A stretch of 64,000 nt of DNA. Source: RBG-16-58-11 sp038042985. Its GTDB lineage: Bacteria; Pseudomonadota; Gammaproteobacteria; Burkholderiales; Thiobacteraceae. Positions 34,439 through 42,800 of this stretch are shown piece by piece. Position 1 is the first letter of the stretch. The number at the start of each line of letters is the position of its first letter. The stretch spans positions 1-64,000 of the forward strand of contig JBBTCZ010000010.1 in assembly GCA_038042985.1 (NCBI GenBank). Reading direction: 5' to 3'. The translations under genes and the position numbers were made by a program. The notes under the pieces were generated by a model. That model was given only the letters and a program-made list of their open reading frames with translations. It had not been told where the DNA came from and searched no databases.

Positions 34439-35110
34439 CTAATGCGTCTTTAATACCGTGACTCCGTTCGGCGTGCCCATCAGGAACACATCCGCCGGGC
34501 GCCGCGCAAACAAGCCATTGGTCACCACGCCGGTAATCTGGTTGATCGCGGTTTCCAACTCCACCGGATTCATGATTTCCAGATTATGCACATCCAAGAT
34601 GACGTTGCCGTTATCCGTGGTAAACCCCTCGCGCAACTTGGGCTGGCCGCCTAGGCGCACCAACTCGCGCGCCACATAGCTGCGCGCCATCGGGATCACT
34701 TCCACCGGCAGCGGAAATTTTCCCAGCATGCCGACCAGCTTGCTCTCGTCGGCGATGCACACGAATTTTCTGGCGCATGCGGCCACGATTTTCTCGCGCG
34801 TTAGCGCGCCGCCGCCGCCTTTGATCATGTGCATATGCTCGGTAATCTCATCTGCGCCATCCACATATACCGGCATCTCGCCCACGGAATTCAGATCCAG
34901 CACGGCGATGCCGTGGCTTTTCAAGCGCTGCGCAGTGGCCTCGCTGCTTGCGACTGCGCCGTCAATTTTGTGTTTAATCTTGGCCAAAGCATCAATGAAG
35001 TGGTTGGCGGTGGAACCGGTGCCCACGCCGATGATGCCAAGCTCGACATTAGCTTCGACATACTCGATGGCGGCGATGGCCGTAGCTTTTTTCATTTCGT
35101 CTTGCGTCAT
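34439..35110 (-). CDS. rpiA: Ribose-5-phosphate isomerase A
   Basis: The enzyme interconverts ribulose-5-P and ribose-5-P in the pentose phosphate and Calvin cycles. The chosen start at 35110 (MTQDEMKKATA) gives 223 residues, the normal size; upstream in-frame ATGs exist at 35134 and farther. Motifs are VGTGSTANHFIDAL, VDGADEI and KGGGGALTREKIVA, with the catalytic Glu in the last. It diverges from ilvA. Confidence 0.95.
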   Translation of the reverse strand: MTQDEMKKATAIAAIEYVEANVELGIIGVGTGSTANHFIDALAKIKHKIDGAVASSEATAQRLKSHGIAVLDLNSVGEMPVYVDGADEITEHMHMIKGGGGALTREKIVAACARKFVCIADESKLVGMLGKFPLPVEVIPMARSYVARELVRLGGQPKLREGFTTDNGNVILDVHNLEIMNPVELETAINQITGVVTNGLFARRPADVFLMGTPNGVTVLKTH

Positions 35111-35206
35111 GGTGTTCTTCTTAAATATCGTCATAAAGCCGACAGGATAGCGCCTAAGGCGGATTTTCTCAATTAGAATAGGGGTTTTAGCGCGCTTAAC
35201 AAAAAA

Positions 35207-36721
35207 ATGACCACGCCCGATTACCTGAAAAAAATCCTCACCAGCCGCGTTTACGAGGTTGCGCTGGAAAGCCCGCTCGACGTAGCGCCCGTGCTCTCGC
35301 AACGACTCGGCAATACCGTGCTGCTCAAACGCGAAGACATGCAAAGCGTGTTCTCCTTCAAGCTGCGCGGCGCCTACAACAAAATGGCGCATCTACCGCC
35401 GGCTGCATTGAAGCGCGGCGTGATCGCCGCTTCCGCCGGCAACCATGCCCAAGGCGTGGCGCTCGCCGCGCAGCGCCTCGGTTGCAATGCCACCATCGTC
35501 ATGCCCGCCACCACGCCGCAGATCAAAGTGTTGGCCGTGAAGAATCGCGGTGCGAAAGTCATCCTGCATGGCGACTCCTACGACGAGGCCTACCACCACG
35601 CGCGCACCCTGGAAAAGAAACACAAGCTCACCTTCGTCCACCCTTACGACGACCCGGATGTGATCGCCGGCCAAGGCACGGTCGGCATGGAAATCCTGCG
35701 CCAACACGGCGAGGCGATCCACGCCATCTTCGTGCCGGTGGGCGGCGGCGGCTTGATCGCCGGCATCGCCGCCTATGTCAAAGCCTTGCGGCCGGAAATC
35801 AAAATCATCGGCGTCGAACCATCGGATGCCGACGCCATGTACCGCTCGCTCAAGAAAAAAGAACGCGTGCTGCTCACCCAGGTGGGATTGTTCGCGGATG
35901 GCGTGGCCGTGAAGCAAGTGGGCGAAGAAACGTTCCGCCTGTGCAAAAAATTCGTGGATGAAATCGTGCTGGTGGATACGGATGAAATCTGCGCCGCGAT
36001 CAAAGACGTGTTCAACGATACGCGCTCCATCCTGGAACCGGCGGGCGCGCTCAGCATCGCGGGGGCCAAGGCCTATGCCACACGCCACAAACTCAAGGAT
36101 AAAACCTTGGTCGCCATCGCCAGCGGCGCCAATATGAATTTCGATCGCCTGCGCCACGTCGCGGAGCGCGCCGAATTGGGCGAGCAGCGCGAAGGCATCC
36201 TCGCCGTCACCATCCCCGAGACGCCGGGCAGCTTCAAGAAATTCTGCACCCTGCTCGGGCCGCGCAACATCACCGAATTCAACTATCGCTTCGCCGACCC
36301 GAAAGTGGCGCACGTATTCGCGGGTATTGAAGTACAAGAACGCGGCGACATTAACCACCTCGTCACCGCACTGAAAAAAGTCGGCATCACCGCACTCGAC
36401 CTCACCGACAACGAAATGGCCAAGCTGCACATCCGCCACCTAGTCGGCGGCCGCGCCCCCCTTGCTCAAAACGAACTGCTCTACCGCTTCGAATTCCCCG
36501 AACGCCCCGGCGCGCTGATGAAATTCCTGAATAGCATGAGCAAAGGCTGGAACATCAGCCTATTCCACTACCGAAACCACGGCACCGACTACGGCCGCGT
36601 CCTGGTCGGCATCCAAGTCCCGCCGAAAGAAAAGCCCGCATTTCAAGCGTTCTTGGATAAGCTGGGCTACGCGTATTGGGATGAGAGCACGAACCCGGCG
36701 TATAAGTTGTTTTTGGGGTGA
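35207..36721 (+). CDS. ilvA: Biosynthetic threonine dehydratase (threonine ammonia-lyase)
   Basis: IlvA makes 2-oxobutyrate from threonine in the first step of isoleucine synthesis. The 504-residue protein has the PLP-binding lysine in FSFKLRGAYNKM near residue 50, the SAGNHAQGVALAA loop and the phosphate-binding PVGGGGLIAGIA. It has a C-terminal regulatory region with two ACT-like repeats (about residues 330-500: AVTIPETPGSFKKF and FEFPERPGALMKF), the isoleucine/valine feedback site. It is complete and monocistronic. Confidence 0.96.
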   Translation: MTTPDYLKKILTSRVYEVALESPLDVAPVLSQRLGNTVLLKREDMQSVFSFKLRGAYNKMAHLPPAALKRGVIAASAGNHAQGVALAAQRLGCNATIVMPATTPQIKVLAVKNRGAKVILHGDSYDEAYHHARTLEKKHKLTFVHPYDDPDVIAGQGTVGMEILRQHGEAIHAIFVPVGGGGLIAGIAAYVKALRPEIKIIGVEPSDADAMYRSLKKKERVLLTQVGLFADGVAVKQVGEETFRLCKKFVDEIVLVDTDEICAAIKDVFNDTRSILEPAGALSIAGAKAYATRHKLKDKTLVAIASGANMNFDRLRHVAERAELGEQREGILAVTIPETPGSFKKFCTLLGPRNITEFNYRFADPKVAHVFAGIEVQERGDINHLVTALKKVGITALDLTDNEMAKLHIRHLVGGRAPLAQNELLYRFEFPERPGALMKFLNSMSKGWNISLFHYRNHGTDYGRVLVGIQVPPKEKPAFQAFLDKLGYAYWDESTNPAYKLFLG

Positions 36722-36730
36722 GCCGGGACG

Positions 36731-36778
36731 TGTAGCGCCTGCATCCTGCCGGCATGCAAGCAGGATGCTTGCGCTACA
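36731..36778. repeat. Inverted repeat after ilvA
   Basis: TGTAGCGC followed by GCATCCTGC pairs, with small mismatches, to GCAGGATGC followed by GCGCTACA, forming a 48-base hairpin. It begins nine bases past the ilvA stop. It resembles dispersed REP-type elements and may also end ilvA transcription. The segment from here to 36949 contains no gene. Confidence 0.65.
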
Positions 36779-36949
36779 AAAACCCGAATTGTCCAATTTG
36801 TTCGGGCTAATACTGGCACTCTTTGAATCTAAGGTTGTTCGGTTTTTCGAGGCTCTACCGTTGCTTACAAGGCATGGCGGAGCCAGCATGGCAACATGCT
36901 ATCTTCAGGCGTAGAATTTCTTGGAGTTGCAAATCTAAAGAGGTGAACC

Positions 36950-37141
36950 ATGGCCACACCAAAACAAGCCGCCCAAGCGTTGATCGAGCATTTACCCGAC
37001 CAAGCAACTTGGGACGACATCATGTATGAGTTGTACGTGAAGCAGAAAATTGAGGCGGGGCTCAAAGCCGTGGCCGAAGGCCGCACTGTCCCACACGATG
37101 AGGTCAAGCGACGGCTACTCGATAAAAAACAGCGCGCATGA
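36950..37141 (+). CDS. Antitoxin of a type II toxin-antitoxin pair
   Basis: The 63-residue protein is short, acidic to basic in order, and carries YELYVKQKIEAGLKAVAEGR then TVPHDEVKRRLL, a layout typical of the small antitoxins partnered with RelE/ParE toxins. A good AGAGGTG ribosome site precedes it. The stop overlaps the toxin start by four bases. No DNA-binding fold can be named with certainty. Confidence 0.8.
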   Translation: MATPKQAAQALIEHLPDQATWDDIMYELYVKQKIEAGLKAVAEGRTVPHDEVKRRLLDKKQRA

Positions 37142-37449
37142 GGCTTGCCTGGTCGGATGTCGCCGAGGCTGACCTCGACGAACTCTACGATTACATCGCG
37201 CGCGACGTTCCTTACTACGCCGAGCAATTCGTTGATCGGCTGATCGATGCAGTCTGCGTATTAAAAGATCATCCAAGGCTCGGGCGGCAAGTGCCTGAGG
37301 CAGATACGCGCGAAGACGTACGGGAACTCATTTTCCAAGGCTATCGCATCATCTATCTTATCGAAACCGGGCAGGTATATATCTTGGCCGTCATCCACGG
37401 CAGTCGGGATTTGGCAGGTCGAGCAGCGAAACCGTGGGATGTCGGGTAA
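37138..37449 (+). CDS. RelE/ParE-family toxin
   Basis: The 103-residue protein has the ParE-type layout: LAWSDVAEADLDELYDYIAR at the N terminus, then LKDHPRLGRQVPE, ELIFQGYRIIYLI and VYILAVIHGSRDL at the C terminus. ParE members poison gyrase and RelE members cleave mRNA; the HGSRDL end is nearer to ParE. It is coupled to the antitoxin by an ATGA overlap. Confidence 0.88.
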   Translation: MRLAWSDVAEADLDELYDYIARDVPYYAEQFVDRLIDAVCVLKDHPRLGRQVPEADTREDVRELIFQGYRIIYLIETGQVYILAVIHGSRDLAGRAAKPWDVG

Positions 37450-37521
37450 ACCATAGCGCACCCATCTAATAACCCAACAACCAAAGCTTGACCCCTTTTT
37501 CCTTCTGCTTATGTTCTGACG

Positions 37522-38096
37522 CTATTGTTTGCGGGGGAATAATATCCAATATCGAACCGCAGATTTGCTTCTAAGTAGGCCAAAAAGCGTACTAGAATCG
37601 GTATTCTCGGAATATTGCACCACCAAGTCTCCGTCCTGGTTTTTCGCCAACAAAGAGGTCGTGTGAAACTGGACAGAGTTGCCTTCGGCCCGGTTCACAC
37701 CTTTCTCGCTAAATCGTAGCCAGCCATCCTCGCAATTTACTTCCTTTACTGATGATCTAGCAGCCCCCCCAACACAATCGTCACTTCGATACGTTGATTA
37801 TTGACAATACCGAAGGTGGCAAATTTTTCTGCGTTAGGCTGATATGCTGCGGCGGGCAACGGGACTTGCAAAATATAATTTAGCGTACCTAGAAAACTGG
37901 GATCCTCAGGAACCACTTTTCCAATCAGATAATATTGGCCCGCTACTCCCATGCATCCTTCGTGATTTTGTTTCGCAACGTGTCCCCACTCCCTGGGCAT
38001 TCCGTCTGACAATGGTTCCTCTGGACTTGCAGCAGCTACCATCGAAAATAGGGTGAGAAGGAGCCCACACAAGACAAGCAAACTAGTCACTGTCAA
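37522..38096 (-). pseudogene. Secreted protein of unknown function, interrupted at a seven-G run
   Basis: The first frame (37746-38096) gives 116 residues with a signal peptide (LLVLCGLLLTLFSMVAAA) and stops soon after TIVLGGLL. The stop follows a run of seven G on the coding strand (37764-37770). One extra G would continue the frame as AARSSVKEVNCEDGWLRFSE for a further 75 residues to a TAG at 37522, about 191 residues in all. The downstream part has gene-like composition and no stops, so the interruption is a frameshift in a homopolymer. It could be a sequencing error, a dead gene or a phase-variable switch. The full protein is not recognised. Confidence 0.6.
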
Positions 38097-38134
38097 CCTA
38101 CTTTCTTATACATTTATTCAAAGCAGCGATCGCA

Positions 38135-38187
38135 AGAAAAGGAGTCACAAGAAAAGGAGCAAAAAGGAGTCAGGTCTTGCCTTTTGC
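38135..38187. repeat. Left inverted repeat cluster of the RAYT element
   Basis: Three variants of an AAAAGGAG(TCA) word lead into AAAAAGGAGTCAGGTCTTG and CCTTTTGCC. This block is the near-exact reverse complement of the block at 39052-39080, and it overlaps the 3' end of the transposase gene. Confidence 0.8.
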
Positions 38188-39024
38188 CTTCCCCCGCCCG
38201 CCAATAATGCGACTCACCCGAGAATAATGTAGCCCGAAGTGCGCACCAATTTCCTTCATCCCATAGCCGCCGCTGGCATAGGCTTGCGCAATCGCTTCGT
38301 CTCGATTCGGGTATATTCGGTCGTAATGTGTCAGCGCCTTCGGTATTTTCCTGCGTTGCGCGGCGGGAACTTCGCTCAAATCCTGTTCTGTATCTACCTG
38401 GCGATTCATTTTCTCGACAAACGCTTCCGTGCCGAGATATATCTGATTCCGTAGGCTTGCCCAAGGGGATGGCTGATTTTTCCCTGCCGCAACGAAAACA
38501 CGATAGGCTTCCACCGCCTGTGCGCGGTGCCGGCCGAAAGCGGAGAGGATCGAGGTTGTCGTCAGCCACGGCGGGGAGTCTGTCTGATCTGATGTGGCCC
38601 GGTAGCTGCTCCAGGGCCAATCCTTGGCGCTGCGCACCATCTCGGCGCGCACCGGGTTAAGCACGATGTAGCGCGCCAATTCAAGTAAATAACTTTCCTT
38701 TTGCACGATGATGGCTTTATAGCGCCCCTGGAACACATGCCCTACCCGCCCATGCTTGCGATTGAAGCGCTGCGTGTACACGCCGTTCAACTGCCGCATC
38801 CCTTTCGATAGATTACCATCCGGCGTCTCTACCAGCAGGTGGTAATGGTTGTCCATCAAGCAATAAGCGTGAATCACCCAGTTAAACCGGTCGAGCGTTT
38901 CAGACAGCACCTCCAGAAACAGCTCCCTGTCGGAATCGCTTAGATAAATATCCTCACGCCCATCCCCACGTGAGGTGACGTGGTACAGACCATGCGCAAA
39001 TTCGATTCGGAGCGGGCGGGACAT
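38170..39024 (-). CDS. REP-associated tyrosine transposase (RAYT, Y1-type)
   Basis: The 284-residue protein belongs to the IS200/IS605-related Y1 transposase family that handles REP sequences as single-stranded DNA. It opens with MSRPLRIEFAHGLYHVTSRG and has the HUH motif in CLMDNHYHLLVETPDGN. The Tyr/Gln helix lies around GRVGHVFQGRYKAIIVQKES, and the LELARYIVLNPVRAEMV segment follows. A C-terminal helix-turn-helix-like tail (YASGGYGMKEIGAHFGLHYS) is present. It is flanked by inverted copies of a repeat (38135-38187 and 39052-39112). Unlike most insertion sequences there is a single copy and no terminal duplication. Confidence 0.92.
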   Translation of the reverse strand: MSRPLRIEFAHGLYHVTSRGDGREDIYLSDSDRELFLEVLSETLDRFNWVIHAYCLMDNHYHLLVETPDGNLSKGMRQLNGVYTQRFNRKHGRVGHVFQGRYKAIIVQKESYLLELARYIVLNPVRAEMVRSAKDWPWSSYRATSDQTDSPPWLTTTSILSAFGRHRAQAVEAYRVFVAAGKNQPSPWASLRNQIYLGTEAFVEKMNRQVDTEQDLSEVPAAQRRKIPKALTHYDRIYPNRDEAIAQAYASGGYGMKEIGAHFGLHYSRVSRIIGGRGKAKGKT

Positions 39025-39051
39025 AGTGAAATCATATCAGGAAATCGAGGT

Positions 39052-39112
39052 TGGCAAAAGACAAGACCTGACCCCTTTTTTCGGACCCCTTTTTTCGTGA
39101 CCCCTTTTTTCG
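39052..39112. repeat. Right inverted repeat cluster of the RAYT element
   Basis: The block reads GGCAAAAGACAAGACCTGAC and continues into three near-tandem copies of GACCCCTTTTTTCG (39070-39083, 39084-39097, 39099-39112). The first part mirrors 38160-38187. Further lone copies of the core appear at 37486-37498 (TTGACCCCTTTTT) and about 39181 (GCCTGACCC). The rest of the gap to 39243 holds AATTGTGAATTGTAATTG-type low-complexity DNA and no gene. Confidence 0.8.
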
Positions 39113-39243
39113 CGTTTGTCCCGTGACTTCTCTGCAACGGGCTGAGATTAAAGCGCGCTTGGAGGGGATGTCAAATGTAAGGCCTGACCCTAATTGGAAT
39201 TAATTGTGAATTGTAATTGTGTAATTGTGTGCCCCTTGACGCT

Positions 39244-39822
39244 TTACTTTGGTGAAGCCTTTTGGGCAAACACGTATTGCTTTCCGTCCTGATTTTTAAT
39301 GATAACTACGGCCGTATAAACCACACCTTGACCAAGAAAGCCATTGTGGCTAAACCACGCTAGTGGGTAGAGGCCCGTTCCCGCATTTGCGAAAAACGTA
39401 AATAACAGCTTGAGCTGGGATCCTACCATCTCACCGCGCCTCTCAAAGCGATAAAATCTATATTCATACGAGATAACACTTTTGTCTCTCGCTCCTGCCA
39501 AACTCACTTTTACACGCCCAACATTCTCCGTAAGCGATTTGGGTTCCGAAAAACCAATCGCTAGATTCTTGCCAATGTATATACAATGTTCTTCGTCGCC
39601 CTGTTCCTTATGTACCACTTTCTCCGGCACATCAAAAAAAATAAAATCTTTATTCCCAAGTGCCGTTGTAATTAGGGCTTTTTCCTCTAAGGACCATACG
39701 TTATCCTGCTTCTTGTCTGGGCATGCAAAGCCTTGTGGAGGAGACGAACTTCCATCCGCACTCGCGATCGAAAAAAACTCCGCGAGCGCAATGATCAGCA
39801 TCGTTATCATGTTTCGCATCAC
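39244..39822 (-). CDS. Exported protein, candidate immunity protein for the RHS toxin
   Basis: The 192-residue protein has a signal peptide (MITMLIIALAEFFSIASADG) and a mature domain rich in aromatic strands with two Cys (FACPDK and EEHCIYIG). Its start overlaps the RHS stop by four bases, the hallmark of a toxin-immunity pair, and no other gene follows. An exported immunity protein would fit a toxin acting in the periplasm. I know no family for it. An accessory or maturation factor is the alternative. Confidence 0.6.
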   Translation of the reverse strand: MMRNMITMLIIALAEFFSIASADGSSSPPQGFACPDKKQDNVWSLEEKALITTALGNKDFIFFDVPEKVVHKEQGDEEHCIYIGKNLAIGFSEPKSLTENVGRVKVSLAGARDKSVISYEYRFYRFERRGEMVGSQLKLLFTFFANAGTGLYPLAWFSHNGFLGQGVVYTAVVIIKNQDGKQYVFAQKASPK

Positions 39823-42800
39823 TGTGGCCCCACGTAAAAACTTTTCCCATAATACTGGTGATTAGGGTTCGTTTCCCTATACCAAAAACGTGGAAGTTGG
39901 CCTGTTGCCCTCCGGAATGCGTTCTCGTTCACTTGTACATTACCCACACGATAGGCAGACCCGCAACCGGCGGCCTGGCCTCCATAATCACAAAATGACC
40001 CACCCCATATGGTATGACCGAGTTCATGAGCGAATCCATTCACGCGCCCCCCGTTATAATTAATACTCATACCGCCAATTCGCGCACTGGGGCCATCAGC
40101 TCCTTGTTCAGGATAGACGGTCAACACCCCCTCTTGGGAAAAAATATTTGCTCCCCTTCGGGTGTGAATAAAACTATCGATCTCCTCTCGTACAAGTTCT
40201 GGACGCCCATCATGGTACCTATATGACTCTTCCGGGGAATTAAACATTTCTGCATCTTGCGAACTAAACTGAACGCGCAATCTTACCACCGGATTTTCGA
40301 CCCGCTGCGCATCAATCGCGTAACGAGTTGCGCTATATACGGCGTAACTCACCACCGCATTTAACGCCCCATCCCCACAACTTCCACCGCTGATCTTCCC
40401 TGCCGCACATCCGGCAATGACCGACCCCATAAAACCATAGGCGTTACCAACCGTGCCAATCGCGCCTGCAACTGCACCGCGCCCACAACTACCACCGCCT
40501 GCCGCAGCACTCGCACAACCAATAGCGCCATTAATAGCCGCCGCTTTAGCGACGTTATCCCAGATGATGCCGTCGGCCCCGTTTAGCGGATAGTTCACAC
40601 TCGTCTGGTAACTGAGATATCCGCCAATGCCGCCAACAACAGCACCGGTCAGTCCACCTGATTTATAACCTTGATACGCCCCTACCGCCGCGCTGCAGTA
40701 ACCCGCACAACCATATGCATCTGCGACTGCAGCGATAACACGGACGACAGTGCCACGAATCTTCGTCCACAAAGAGAACCCGGATGGATCGGTATAACTC
40801 AGTGGATTATTAAGAGTGTAGCTATACCTATTAAAGCTCTGAGCATTTCCTGGAAACTGTATGTACGGGTCAGCCGACATAAACCGCGCCAAGATCGGAT
40901 CATAAATCCGCCCATTCATATGCACGAGCCCGACATCGCTCAAATGCTCATGCCCGGTGAAGCCATGATGCGTGGCATCCGCATCGCCCGCCAGCAAGAG
41001 ACGTTTGCCCCAGGGATCAAACGCATAGCGCGCCACGACCATGGCGGCATCGTCGGTCACCGCGACGATGGAGCCGATGTGGTCTTGGTGGAAGTAGCTG
41101 GTCTTAGGCGCGGCCGCGCTGCTGGTGGTGTAGACGCCCACCACGCCGGCGGCACCATAGATGTAGTGTTTGTATTCGGTGACGCTGCCTTTGACTTCTT
41201 TCTCGAAATGCATGCCCGCATCGATGCGCGGGTTGAGGTAGATCATGGTCTCGCTGGACGAGATTTGACGGATGCGGGTGTGGTCGGCGTCGTAGATGAA
41301 GTTGACGCTGGCAGCCCCCTGCGTAATCTGGCTCGGCTGGTTGTAGCTGGTGTAGGTGACGGTGCGCCCTGCCCCGCTTATCAGGTTGCCATTGGCGTCG
41401 TAGACGTAGGTAGCGCCACCGCCAGCACTTGCCTTGCCTGCTTTGTCCCAGGTGGCGCGACCACCGTAGAGGGTGAAGGCCATGCCGTTGAGGCTCTTGC
41501 CTTCTAAGCCGACGGCGCTGGCGGGGACTTCGAGTTTGACCCATTGCCCGCCAGGCGGCAGCGCGCCCATGTAGCGGCGGCTATTCGTGCCATTCACTCC
41601 CCAGCCTATGCTGTCAGCACCCCAATAAGCGCGATGCTCCCAGCCGCCGTCGTTCCACTGCAACATGACTTCGCTCGGCATGTTGGCGGGATCGAGATAC
41701 ACATAAGCAAAGAGAGTGTCGCCTGTGGCAACAGCGAGCTTGGCTGTTGCGCCGGTAAAGTAATGCTGATGCGTACCCGCCTTGATGGCGGATTGGTGCG
41801 CCTTGGCGCCAGCAAAAGGCGCGGGGCTACCCGTTACCCAAGTCCACGACTCATCTCCAGTAGGGGCCGCACCAGCAGGGAGGGCATCGTCCACCCAAAT
41901 GGTTTCGGTAATTAGACTGCTTGTCACCTGCGTCACCGCATGCGGCTTGGCGCCATAGGTGTAGTTGCCAACATCGCTCTTGTTGGTGATGTTGCCGATG
42001 GAGTCGTAGGCGACCGTCGTCGTGACTCCCCCTTGGGTAGCGGTGGTCAGGCGATTGAGCCCATCGTAGCTGAAGGTCTCGGTGAAACCGGCCACGCTGT
42101 CGAAGCGCGCAGTGAGGTTGCCCAAAGCATCGAAAGTGAAGCTCTGGTTTTGTACCACGGCCACGCCATTGGTGTTGATGGCTTGCACGCGCCCGGTGCT
42201 GGCGGTGTAGGTGCGGGTGGTGGTGAGGCCATTGCCCAGGGTTTCGTTTAGCACATGGCCATCGGCGTCTTTGGCGTTGCCTTTCCAGAACAGGGCGCTG
42301 GTGGCGTTGTTTCTCACTTCACTCAGGTAGCCGTAGGCGTTGTAGACGTTCTTGACCGCGACGCCGGTGGGATAGGTGAGCACGCTGACCCGGCCATAGG
42401 CGTCGTAAGTTTTACTGACGTTGTAGGTGGTGTCGATGGTGCTGGTCTCAGAGGAGACGCGACCTAAGCTATCGTAGGTGTAGACGCGCAAGAAGCCGTT
42501 ATCACTCGAGACCTGCTTGAGTTTGCCCACGCCTTTGGTGGCGGTGTCGTAGACCCAGGTGCTCACTAGATCCGGCTCGCTGCGGCTGAGCATGCGACCT
42601 AAGAGGTCATAAGTCATGTTGACGATTTGTAGTTTGGCGTCTTTTTGTTGAATCAGCTCGCCCAGCACATTGTAGGTGTAGGTCCAACTGCCCATGTCAG
42701 GATCGACCATGCCGATCTTGCGGCCGCGCGCGTCATAAATGAGCGTGGTTTGGTTGCCTTTTGGATCGGTGGTCTTGGTGAGATTGCCGAAGGGGTCGTA

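Noticed and set aside
35393..36439. A 348-codon minus-strand open frame
   Set aside because: It is antisense to ilvA, which is full length with all catalytic motifs.
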